Assembly (NCBI RefSeq): GCF_040807025.1
Contig: NC_090953.1
Span: 21,870,997 to 21,934,996, forward strand
Direction of reading: 5' to 3'
DNA from: Struthio camelus
Taxonomy: Eukaryota; Chordata; Aves; Struthioniformes; Struthionidae
Length of the DNA stretch: 64,000 nucleotides
The position numbers and the translations under genes are program-made. Below are positions 1 through 12,400 of this stretch, one piece after another; within the stretch, counting starts at the first letter, position 1; each line of letters begins with the position of its first letter. The notes under the pieces were generated by a model. That model was not told the DNA's origin. It did no database searches and worked only from the letters and a program-made list of their open reading frames with translations.

Positions 1-3000
1 GTAAGAGTGTGGTATTTAACTTAATGGTAAACACTGATTGAACTCAGTGGTACTGAAAATTCACATGTGGAGGACAAAGTCCCCTTTGAAGGACTGTAAT
101 CTGAAGGCCAGCGACTAAGCAGTTGTCACTGCAGCTGTGTAGTGCGGCTCCAAGGGGAGAGCCGGGAACCTGGCAAGCAGTGCCTGGACTGCCGCTCAGG
201 TGCAGCAGAGCAGCGGGACCTGTTAGCAGTGGCAAGAGTGGGAATCCTCATATGTGGAGATCAGTCCGGAGTACTGAAAAGCTTATAAGGGGAGAGGAAA
301 AAACGAGGCAAGCTGTTCCTGCTGGTACAGCAATAGCATTGCAGAATCTGATTTCCACGGTACCTTTCTCTTTAGTGCATGTCTCTATCTGCTTATTAAG
401 TAACACAGTGCCGATCCAAGTGCATGTGTATTGCATGCCTTAAAGAAGAGAACCCTGGGTGACAGAGGGCTCTAAAACAACAATCCTGTGACAACTGTCA
501 AGATGAGAATTACAGGCACATAGTGGGGTTTTTTTTTGTGTGAGAGGAACAAGATAAGGTGCTCTGACTACTGTAATGTGTTGCACTCAAAATCTGGAGT
601 CTAGTCCCAGCTCTGATATCTTCCTGATGAGCAGTTCACCTAATCTTTAGAAAGCTCTGAAGCTTTCTTTGCTTCAGAGTCAGTGTGGATGATTTGTAAC
701 TCTTACTTGTTGCTGTTTAATGGTATTGCTAAAAGAATGTTCCTTTAGCTCACTTAACTGGACTGACCTTCAGCAACAGTTTAAATTTACAGAATATACA
801 CTGTTCTTGAACAGCTGTCACTTGCTTAAGAGTTGGTCTTGAGCATCACTATATTAACACCTGGTGTGGGGGTTTAGTTCCCTACGAAAGCGTTAAGAGT
901 ATTTATCTCATCTGTGAATTTGAGTGGACTGATAGATGACATGTTGCATTATGATGATGTCCTGGAGAATGTAGTGTTGCTTCACAGTGAAGATGTATAA
1001 CTGAATTTTTATCAGGAAAAGTGACATTTTCTGTTTTTATACTTAAAATTCCTGTTTTAATTCTGAATGGTTATGGCACACTGGACAACATGAAGCTTGC
1101 TATCTTTATTTGGGAAGGAGGGTGGCAGAGGCAACTATGGCAACTAATAAAGCAGTCTTAATTAGACCTATTTTTGCAAAGGTAATGTGCAGTTTCACGT
1201 AACAGAATCCTGTTTTGTGTAGACTAAATAGCTTGAAGAATGACTCTTGAGCTGGCTGTGGAGACTTGACCTCCTAGAAAAGCCTGAGAACTGTGGTGCT
1301 GTGCCTGTATTCATGTATGGGACAACTTAAAGTGAGGTTTTGTGCCTTTGCTACTTCAGTCGTGTGTGTTCTGGTTTCTTGTAAGGTAATAATGCTGTGG
1401 GAGAGTGAAACGTGCGCACCTGAATGGAAATAATCCAGGCTACTTGTGTGTTTTATGAACTTTTAAATTATCGGCCTCTAGCATGTGCCTAAGTGAAGGT
1501 AACGTTTAGTCAAGTCTTTTCCGGGAATCTTTTTTCACAAAATATTATATTCTGCCTTGGTTGCATCCAAATTTGCAAAGTTAGGGGTTCTGTAATAATT
1601 TCACAAGAACTTTGTAGGGCTGAGTTGAACGAACAAATTTGCGCAGGTGAATTTGGCCATTACAAGCTCCTTGGTTTTGGAATAACTCTTGCACAAGGAG
1701 ATTGCCATGCAAGTATTGGCCCTGTTCATACTTACTTTGCTATATTGTGGTCTCTGCCGTATAAATATTGGCACAGGCAGTTGCTACTGCATCCATATGT
1801 TGCAGAACGTGTTCCATAATCTAGTCTTTCAGTTCATTTAAAAGCATATTGTAGTCCACATACGCTTGCCCAGAAAGCAGCTGTATAAGGTGCAAAGTGG
1901 CTGACCATTGCGCATCAGTCTGTAAAAGCCTGAAGTGATGAGACGGGAGTGAGGGGCATTGCTGTGCTCTGCCCAAGAGGATGTCTATTTGTGAAGGCAA
2001 AAGTAATGCCCACAACTGTTGTGTATGCTCTTAGCAGAAACGTCCCCTTAAGGTTACTTGCGTGCTAACCTTCTACAATGAGCAGAACTTGTTTGTACAA
2101 GACCTGCTATTTGTTTTCATTTGGGACAATTTGATTTGTAGAGTGAGTTTTACAGGAACCCGTAGAGATGTGTTGTGCTGAGGCCTTTCTGTTAGGTGAG
2201 GCACGTGCTTTTGACCCTGCCTTCTCTAGCATGGCTGTCCTTAACAACAAACAACCCTGAAACAAGGCACTGTTGTTGCCCTTGGATCCTTCCTGGGAGA
2301 GGAGAACCGTGACCGTGTTAGTTGTGGTGTTCTAATGCGCTCCTGGAGGCTTTCGCTACCGCAGTGGTGAGCGTATTGGAAGAACCTGGGTGGAATCAGA
2401 TTATGGGGCTCTCTTTTTAAACTACTTCCTGTAGCCTTCCAAGGTGAGTAAGCTCTTGCTGTCTCCAGGGGACCCACAGAAACATCCAGCTTCACTGCAC
2501 TGAGTGTGTCAGGCTTTGATTTCCAGCAAAGTGTAAGAAAGTTAAAGGTAATGCAGGCTTGCTTCCTATAGTAGAATAGCAGTAAAGGATGTCTGCTTAG
2601 AGATCTCTGAATAAAAGATGTCTAGCTGTTTATGCATTGAGCAAATAGTGTTATATTGTATGCAAGCTTTAAATCCAGAGGGAAAAGCAGGTGGAACTCT
2701 TGGCCTTGTTCAGGGGATTTGGGTAAAATTCACTTTGCTGCCTTCCTCCCGTCACACTTGTTTTACCATTGCTTATACTGGCCACAATCACCTGTGTTGA
2801 TCCTAACTTGTTGTTATCCTCTAGAACTCTGCGTCCAGGGACTGTTTCATTCCTAATGAAGTGACAATTCTTTCATATTGCAAGTTTTGACTTGACCTTG
2901 GAAATTAAATGTCAGAATGCTGTAATATGTTTAATATGTTTTAGTCTATGCAATAGAGGAAATAGTGTCTGCATTTTTGAAAATGTAAATTTTTCAAATT

Positions 3001-6000
3001 TTATTTCTGTAGAAGTATACTTTTTTTAATTAATTTGATATAAGTGTCTGGATAGCTAGCCACTAAAATCCTTTTAGTTTTTGGATTACTTCAAATGAAG
3101 TTTGGAGGGGGAAAAAGGAATGTGAGTTGAAAATGAATCTTTATACTTCTTTAATTTTAAATGGGGGGGGAGGGGGAGACAGATAATCTGACTTTTAAAG
3201 GATCTGAGGCTGTTTCTTGCGTATACAAATACCCAGTGGTAAAAAATGCTTGTGTGCATCTTAAGCTGCCTTTCCAAAATTTGGCCCCTACTAATGGGAA
3301 ACAGTCTATCAGGTGTATTAATCACAGCTAATGCTCCTTCAAGAAGCTGTAAGCACTAGTCATGTTTTATGGTCATCAAGCTTAACTTTTAGCTTTAAGA
3401 AACTCTTAAAATCCTGATTTTTATTTAGTGTTAGTTTCAGTTTTGCCCCCCCACCCCCCAAAGGCAGATTGAGATAGGTGAAAGCTATATTAATAGTGAA
3501 CAATTAACAACTTCAAATAATATGTGCTACACTTTAACTAATTGTGTAGTTACTCTTTAATACTTTGTGGTTATTAGCGGAGAATGCGTATGTGATCTCC
3601 AACCAGTGGGACTTGGGTTCTTTTTTTTTTTTTTTTCCAAAAAAACCCCTAAATCTTCTGCTTAATTCCAATGAACAAGCTAGAATTTTTTTTTTTTATT
3701 TTGGTAACCTCAAGGTGTCTGCTGAAGGGTAGCCATCTATGATTTGAGATTAATTACTTGATGTGTCTTGACAGATTGTATTATCTGTCTGAAATGTCTT
3801 GTTACGTTAAGGATTGCTTACTTTCTTACCAAACCTTGTGTGAGCTGGAGTGGTCTCTTGCTAGCTTTCTAGAAGCAATTGCCCTGTTTAAAGGGTTTGG
3901 GGGTTTGACGTTCTGTTGTTTGGAAGCAGCGGGGAGAGCGCGCAGTCTTGGGACCGAAGGCGGTCGGAAGTGCTGCTCTGAAAACCAGCTCTAGTCAGTT
4001 GTGGCTGCCTAGCTGATGTGGAAAACCAGAACTAGTTTCCATCCCTGCTGGAGATCTTGCAGAAACTTGGAAACGGAAGAAATCCAGTTGGCTGAATTCT
4101 GTTTGAGTAGTAAACTAATGAGACTGAAAGGAAAAAAAAAAATCACTTTCTCAATCTAAAATTATCTGAAAATTGAAAAGAACTGGCAGTGTGTAACTGC
4201 AACTTTAAATCGTAACACTGAAAACGTGTATTTAAGTGCACTTGGTTACTCTATTACCTCATGCCAAACATTACACAGTTTGTTTTACTCCTAGAAGTGA
4301 GAGCATAATGACTTTTTAATTTAGCGACTATACACAATATTGTAATAATTTAGAAATAGCTTTTTAAAGTATTTTTCTATCAGAGTTGCATGGCTGTAAA
4401 CTTATAAAACAGGGTAAAGATTATGTAATGTTGCAAGTGAAACAACCTTCTTGGTAAGGATGGGGAAGGTTAGATAGGATATACTTAGACAGATGACTGT
4501 TCTCTACCCAGAAAAAGCTTTTTTAAACCTGTACATCCCTGGCTGCTTCTGTCACTTTTTTAAAGCAAGAATGCTGGCAAACTGTAAGCAGACTGTCTTG
4601 CAGAGGCTGCGTCCCAATGTCTGAATAGCGAGACTGTGTGTTCTTTTAATAGGCTACGTTTCTCCTAGGTGACTTGATAGGCTTTGAAATTGTTCCAAAG
4701 GCAGAAATGTAAAATATGGAGAGAAGAAACCCCACGTGTTTACTAGTAGGCTAAACTCTTTTGCTCTGTTCTGTGACATAGAAGCTAGAGAGGCGTTTGT
4801 GTTGACCACGCTGCCGCTCTGTGCTAGTGCTGATACAGAGGCAGGCTCTCAGGAACGTGATGAATTGTGCCCATGCATTGTAATTGTGCCCGGGTTGGCT
4901 GCAAACATTCAGCCTTTGTCCTCGGCGGGTGCGTGCTAGGTGTGATGTCATCTTGGTGCCACGTCTGACTGAGCAATTGCGTTATCTCTGCAGGCTGGAG
5001 CACACATGAGCTTGGGAAAGCTGCCCAAATGTAAGCATGTAGGCTTTGCCTCTTGGGAGGAGTTTCTGCTTTTCCTTGTAGAGAGCAGGAAAATGTCATT
5101 ATAGCAGTTACATAAAAGGGATCAGCCATTTAATATGAATGAGACCTGGGCGGCTAAGCCACATATACAGCATCCTTCCAGGTCAGCTAAGGAATGAAAG
5201 GCCCAAAATGTGTTTAGGCTACTGAGAAATAACACTAGTTATTATTTCTAGCGGCACTAATCTAGTATAGCAAGAGAATTGCTGTTGTAGGGTTCCTCTC
5301 GCCAAATGTCTCCTCATGTTTGAGGAGCTCGCGTTCCTTACGCGATGCAACAACTCAGTCCCTCAACTGCACCTACAGCATGTAGATATGAAAGAAAAGG
5401 TTGGCATAATTCTCTCACAAGAGGCAGGTTTTGTAAGTTTAGTTGTTTGACCTCTCAAACCATAAGCTTAGTTTTTCATTGTACACAATGGTGCTGCAAT
5501 CTCATGAGCTTTTTTATCTCAGGTTTAAAATGTTTGAGGTTCTCTTGTGAATTCTGTGCTTCTAAATAGTGACTTGTATCTGGCTGAAACTCGGCTGTTA
5601 CAAAAATATGGATTACTTACTAATCAAGGGAAACTTCAAGTGCTACCTACCTTTTAAGATAAAACAAGCATCGTCACTGGTAAGTCTGTTCAAGTACTAA
5701 AAAGCACTGCAACAAATTTGAGGTAAGACTATTTTGCATGTTATTAATACTAAGCATCTGTTGCCTCAAAAAGTCAAATATGCAATTAAATACTCCTATT
5801 TCCTCAGTCTACAAGCTAAAATATTTTTCTGATGTAGATGAATTCAACACGCACAGTATTTAAGAAAAGCCTTCCCGATAAATGCGTGGTTCCCATTCAT
5901 ATTTCAAAAGCTAACAAGCAAGTTAAAATGACATCTTTTTATTTTAGTTTTTAGGGTACGGTTTTCATAGGCATACATGTGCCAAATGAGGCAAGCGGTA

Positions 6001-9000
6001 TCACATCCTCATAGGCTTTCTCACAACATGGCAGGGCTTGCTTTCGTCGCAGAAAACTGAGCGAGTCGGAATGAGAGCAGAGAATGAGGAAAGGACTGTC
6101 ATTCAATGCAGAAGGCATCAGCACATTCAAGTAGCTGCTGTAATGTGTTTAAACACAGTGAGATTGCTCGATCATCAAACCTGCGCTACCAGTCATGCCC
6201 CTGTGTGACAAAAGATTTGCTGTCAGTGTTTGGGGGAGGGTGTTGTAATTGTCCTCCAGGCTGGGCTAGGTACTGATGACAAATCCCAGATGTCCTATAC
6301 TAGGTATGTTCGTGGTCTCCTTTTGGTGGAGAAACGAGAAAAGAAACCGCATTTTCAGAAAAGAATATAAATAATAAAGAGTGGAGCTTCATTTGTAAGC
6401 AGTCTTCATAGATTCCTGATACAGTTCAGAAGAGTGACAGACGTTTATCTTCTATAAATCATTGCAATTAGTAGACTTTCTTAGATCTAGTCTAACTAAC
6501 AAATGCTCAATTTCTGTAGAAGCCAAAAACCTGCTGTGAGAATGTGCATGCACAGTCCAAATGTTGAATATTTCTGAAGAGTATTTTCTTTTATCTGATG
6601 AGACTGAGGATTTTAAGAAGCATATAGTTCAACACATCTTTGAGTTTTGCTTGTTCTTTATATTGTTTTTGGTGAGAGTGCTGGTGGAAGGCACTATTGC
6701 CATTGCTTTAGACCTACCTGTTCCCTTTCCCTTTCTCCTGATTTGATGAGCTAGCTGGAGGAGTAGAGGCTTCAGCAACAGCTAGTTCAAACAAGTCTTG
6801 AGGCAGTAGGGTCATGATTAGCTGATCTCTCTTTTCATGTGCCCCCACTGATCCGGTGTGCAGTATGAAAATCTTGGGGTGAGAGTATTACACTGTTGCA
6901 GAAGACTTGACAAGTAGGTTGCATGTTATTTAAAAATCAGTGAGATGTTATCAGTACAAAACGACAAATACCTTTAATGAGTATAGCACCTCCAAGGAAT
7001 AATAAGAATTTGGGAAACTGGCAGCTGGGAAGGCAACCTTGTTTCTGCAGTGGTGCTAACTGGTTAGTCTTTCAACAGTATCTGAAGTCAAGCTGAGGAG
7101 AAAGTACGCTTTTCCAGGATCCTATAATTAGTAAAGGAAAAAAGTAATTAAACCAGACCTATTTACGCATGTGTGTGTTTTTCTTAACCTTAAAAGCTTT
7201 GTGGGATCAACGTGGACTTTTTTGACAAGTATTTGAGATATTAGGTGTTAGTGAATCAAGAATGGGTACTCAAAGGTCTTGGCTTTGTGTATGGTGTGCT
7301 TCAAAATGATACTGGAAAACTTAATCAGTTTGTCTTTTTGTAAAGATCCTAGGAATACCACGTAGTTTTCTGGGATGTTTCTAAGCTATGTGATGGTGGG
7401 TTGTCGTTTTTGTTTGTTTTTGAGCTTGTTTAAAAATAGGTGTACATATAGGCTTCAGTTTAAGGGTGAAAATCTAAACTTTTGGGGCTAGAGTTTTTGT
7501 GGTATGGTGCCAGATCGGAGCTGGGCTGTGTTAGTCTGTGCTGTCAAAGCTGATGCCCTTTATCTGGTCACGCTGTCCCTCTTAGGAGGGTCAGCACTTC
7601 AGCTGAAAGGTCAGGTAGGAAGTAAGCTTCATACTGTGAAAAGTGAATTCTAACACACCTGTATTTCTCTCCAGTGTTCAGATTAGTTGACTGTTCTGCA
7701 TTCTGTTAAACACAGTATCTTGGAAGTGATTGAAGCTAGTTTAAGTGAGGAAGATTGGGGTTTTTCTTTTCTGTTGATTTAAGACTTGTACTTCCAAAGC
7801 TTGCTCTAAGTGTGTTTGCTTGGAAATCGCTAGAGACTGGGTAGTGACACTGATAAACAGGTATCACGTCTGCTTTCTGCTATTCTGGAGCTTTAAAACA
7901 AAAAAAAAAAATGCTGCAGTTAAGAAATAGTAGGAATGTGTAAGCACAGTACACATTTTGGAGCCCCCTGTTAGAATAGCAATAGGAACCTTGATTCAGT
8001 TTAGGCTTTGAAGAATGAAGCGTTACTTGTTGTTCTCTCTTGAATGAGAAAAGGCTTTGGGATTTTCTTATTAAACTGCAGTGAATGAGATGATTAAAAA
8101 CTCCCTGATAGTGTTTTGTGAGACAGGAAGATAATATCTGAGTGGTAAAACCGAAGTTCAGCAATTTGTCCTCAGTTATTAGAATTTCACTGAATGGATG
8201 AGAAGAGGAAGCCTTAAAAACCCAAATCCCCAAATATGCCAAGGATACGAAGGGACACTTACTGTTGAGGTGGAAGCTACGTGCTTTTCCTCCGTCCTCA
8301 CAACATTTCTTTTTAACACAGGTTAGAAAAAGAGAAGAAAGTTGCTTTTTGTGATCTCTAAACAAGAAGCAAAGAATTTCTGTTCATCCATCTGTCAACA
8401 CGAGGCCCTATCTAACACCTTATGGAGGGCTGTCTTTTGCGGCAGTCTAGTGACTGAAACATCGCATATTGTGGCTCGTATGAGTGGTTGTTGGACGCAC
8501 ATGTTCCGTATGCTCTGTGCCTTAACTGTAGTTTGTTCTGAAAAGTCAAATACACTTCTAATCCTGTAAACCCACTTAATCTCACTGTTACTAGAGTGTG
8601 TTTTGGCATCTACCTAACTGTAGAAATCTACTGATGGAAGAAAGTCATAGTCTGGAAGCTTTCTTTATAAGGTTGCATGAGGCATATTGTTTGAGAAATC
8701 TTTCAACAATGGAAGACCGTCTATGAGCCTTGGGATGGTAAAGATAAAACTGCAGTGTTCTGGCTTTATGATCTGCCCAATAACTTCTGCTCCAAGCAGA
8801 CCAGGCTTGACCTATGCTGTTTAAGTTTGGAGGTCAGTGTAGAACAGTTTGAAGAACCTTATCTGAAGAGGAGATCTGAAGATACCGGATTTTATTGTTT
8901 GGAATAATCACAGAACAGCATGGATATGGTTTTACTCTGGCATATGCTACTTCTGATTCCATTTTGATAGTAACTATCCGTGTTACATTTCTACGTTTCC

Positions 9001-9300
9001 TCTTCTGCTCCCTCCCTCAGTTCTTTAAAACTTTTCAGCATCATTTCTTATGTATGTTTGTTGGCTGATCAAGATGAAAATGGCATGTAAACTAGAGGAG
9101 CCAGCTGGCTGGATTTCTTTTGACCTCTCTTGAATTAGTTGCCTAAAAATACTTTGTTAAAAGCTTTCCTGTTACCTGACTTTAGAGGAAGATAAAAGGT
9201 AATGTTAGTATTGTGCAAGAAATTGTAATGTGAATGAACCTTAAAAGCTTTGTGGATTTTCTGTTTATTTGGTGATTTTTTTGTTTGTTTGTTTTAACAG
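1..9300 (+). other. UBE2Q2: UBE2Q2 intron 1, 3' portion
   Basis: Everything left of the first recognisable exon is assigned to intron 1, because the exon at 9301 corresponds to human UBE2Q2 residue 61 onward and the 60 residues of exon 1 are not found here. No CpG island is seen, so the promoter lies left of the window. The sequence is ordinary AT-rich intron with several poly-T runs (for example near 3620 and 3690). The one thing that stands out is a minus-strand coding-like relic at about 1540-2036, listed separately. I recognise nothing else. Confidence 0.75.
1540..2036 (-). pseudogene. Unidentified antisense coding-like relic in UBE2Q2 intron 1
   Basis: Read on the minus strand, one frame stays protein-like for about 165 codons and is interrupted only by a few stops (two TAG, one TAA). 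Short pieces of the conceptual product are HLIQLLSGQAYVDYNML (about 1842-1892) and, just past the first stop, EHVLQHMDAVATACANIY. No methionine-led intact frame and no splice structure support a live gene. I do not recognise the family; an old retrocopy or a fragment of an endogenous element are both possible. The judgement of coding-likeness is visual and could be chance. Confidence 0.3.
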
Positions 9301-9405
9301 GAATCCTACCCCTCTTCATCACCAATATGGTTTGTAGAATCAGATGACCCAAACCTGACTTCAGTCTTGGAGCGTTTAGAAGATATTAAGAAGAGCAATA
9401 CTCTG
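9301..9405 (+). CDS. UBE2Q2: UBE2Q2 exon 2
   Basis: 105 bp, 35 codons, starting in phase 0 after a T-rich tract ending TTTTAACAG and ending before GTGAGA. The product starts [12 protein letters not shown] and continues with a conserved [14 protein letters not shown] stretch, nearly identical to the human N-terminal domain. Both ends are phase 0. Confidence 0.97.
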
Positions 9406-12400
9406 GTGAGAAATTTTTTTTGTTGTCGTTTTGAGTGGGTTTTGGTTTAGCTTTGTCAGATTGACAAGCAATTAAATGAGTTCAGATCTGGGATTATTTC
9501 TGGGGTTTTGTGAACATAAGTTTCTCTTCTAAAATCATACGGATCAAAAGTAATCCAAGTGATTTGGAGCAAGGAGGAGAATATGACCTAAATGCTTGTT
9601 CTCTAACACAAGTTAAGTTTCAGCCCCAAGAAAACAATTGTTTAATGCTTTTTGGTTGTGTTTTTTTTTTTTTTTTAAAGCAGTTGAACGGTGATATGCA
9701 TGAGAATGTAAAACTAAATAAAATAGCTGCTCTTCTGGAATGCAGCTAAATATTCAGTGTTTTCTTGGCACAGAGATTAACTACTGAGGTAAGAGCTCAG
9801 TGTTTTTTGAGAATGTATGTTCTTCAAAACCTGGCTATAATGGTAGCTAATCCAAAGCAAGAATTCATGGTTTCAGGAAATGACTTGACTTGATAGCATC
9901 TGGTTCATCTGGATATTCCTGAAATAGTCATACGTTTGAGCGTTGTTATGACTCTGGAGGATTATTCTTTGGAGAAAATCTTTGCACAAGTTCTAATAGT
10001 AGTTTAGTATTCCAGAAAAGTGTCAGGCATTATTTCTGACTTGAGAGCCCTTTTAATGTAATGATAGGAGTTGTATAAAAATGTTTTGACTTTCCATTCT
10101 ATGCAGGAAGGTAAGAGTGTCCTTGAACATTGCTTGGAGGAAGATTTCAGTACAAATATACTTAATGTCCTTTCTAGAAAGAACAGTATTACAGTCTACT
10201 GACAAATTCAGTGATGATAAAAAGTGTTTTTCTTTTTCCCTCTGAATTCAGCTTTACGGGTATTAAATAGCTTTTAAGGGTACAAGAATGTGCATGTATG
10301 AGATCTATGAAACAATCATCACTCTGGAGGATGCTGCTTCTAGCATGGGTTACATGCTGGCCTTCGTATTTGCCTGGCTTTAGGAAAATTGGGAATGTTC
10401 TTTCTGATGATATCACTTACCTGTAATGTTTAGTAGAAAGATGTTATTTAAGGCCCACTATGCTTGATTAAGCATGCATAAAATTAATCCTGTGAACAAT
10501 ATTTAGGAGACATTTGACTTCTAGCAGAAATAATTAGAAAACTAACAAGCAAATGGGAAATTTTCATGTGCCTTGCCATAACTAAACACAAATGAGCTTT
10601 GCAAAGGGACATTAAAGATTTAATGTTTTCTGTTGGATATGATTACAGGAGACATGCGCTTCAGTTGTATATTTTCTTCTTGCAGCCTGAACGTAAGATT
10701 CTTCTTAGTGTATTTTAGTCTGAAGTATACATCTCTTAATCTTTTGTGAGCTCTGCCTAAAAAGACATAGGACAGTACAGTGGCAGAGCATGTGGCCAAC
10801 TAAACTTTCTTCCAAAAAACCATTTTTCAGAAAGTTCTTCAGCATAAGCCTGGTGTGGCTAGTAGCCTCTGTCCCCATGTATCGCTTTAGATGAACTCAT
10901 TTGCTGTGTGGGGTTAACAGGTTTTGTGAAACAAGGTCTTTCACCTGTGTTTAACTACCTGCAAGTTTGCTTGAGTTAAGATAGAAAGCTTTATTGCAAA
11001 CATGCATAGGACTTGCTATGCTGAATTGCATATTTGCATGGAGTGCTTATGTACACTGTAAGAAAATAGCTTCTGCTATCAAGATAGTACTTGCCCATGT
11101 AAAAGCTGATGAGTTGATGTAATAGACACCTGAGGATGGCCCATTGGTTTCTTGGGAAACCACCCCACAGCATGTTAGGCCAAGATGAAGACAGATGGGA
11201 GTGGTTGAAGAGACAGATATTTGCACTATGAAAACTGACTTGTTTTTGCTCAAAAGGCTTAGATTTGTGTGTTTGGGGTCTGTCTCTCTCTTTTCTTTTT
11301 TTCTTTTTTTTCCCCTCTCCACCTCCTTACACCTTTCTCCCCATACCCTGCCCTTAAAAAAAATGAAGGGAGTTAGAGCAGCTCACTGACTTATAGTGGG
11401 GCAGAAGGAATAAGCAGGTGAGATGCAGAAATGATTTGCAGCAGTTCCTGATATATCACTATCGCCTACCTATCAGCTTAGATTTTTAGGTTTCAGACAG
11501 ATTTTTCATTTAATTTATTGCATCGAAGGGTCACTTACCATGCTGCTCTGAAGTTATGTTATAAAGTTACTATTGGAACAGTAAAATTGTAACTGGGAAC
11601 TTGCATTCAGCTAAAGGCATTGCTACCTTATGTGGCCTGAGTTAAAGTTCTTTGGTATTTCTGTCCTCTTTGCTTGTTTTGCAACTTCTGACAGGTATCA
11701 GCTTTTGGGAAGCCAAAAAGCATGCTCCTGAGGCATAAGAGTTTAAGGAAGCTTTATCACTTAACAAGGTTAAAGGAGAATTGTTGTACTTGTGTTAAAA
11801 TCCTACACGCTTCCGGAAAACCTTCTGTTGATCTGACATTCTGTGGTATTTGCCTTGGCATCAGCAGGGTGCTTTCTACTGTAAAAACTCCCGAAACAGT
11901 GAAAATGTTGAAAAGGTGTTAGGAAACGATCCATATAGATAGCATTGGTTTCTGGAAGCTTTAGTAGTTTAACTGACTGTTCATATTGAGCAAGACCCAA
12001 TCAGTAGATGCAGGAGCAAGGGAGACTCTCTGATCCCTGGTGTCTGCTAAATTCATTTACGCAGCCTGAAAATTAGCACCGCTTTAGTCTTAGTAGATAG
12101 TTAATACTGACACCTGCCTTCTAGTGGTTGTGCCATGTACGAGATGCATCCTACTCCTGCTTTATGTCGCTCTGTTTAATATAATAGAAGCTGTAGTTGC
12201 CAGTCTAAAGTCTCAAACCTTACATCATGACCCCCAATTTGTTATTTAGTGTGATTATATGGGATTTAGGGTTTTACTTTTTAAATTCAAAATAGTTTGT
12301 GATTATGTAATTAAAGACAGCAGTGAAGTGCACCTAAAATTGTGTGGGAAACTTTAATTCTCACACTCCCAAAACCTGGAGGGCTTAAATTTTCATCGCA

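Noticed and set aside
1-6. The window begins with GTAAGA, which looks like a splice donor directly after an exon.
   Set aside because: Nothing upstream is visible and a window edge falling exactly on an exon boundary would be coincidence. It cannot be tested here.
7880-8365. Minus-strand frame of 161 codons in UBE2Q2 intron 1.
   Set aside because: It starts with TTG rather than ATG, and about one frame of this length is expected by chance in 64 kb of this composition. No homology is recognised.
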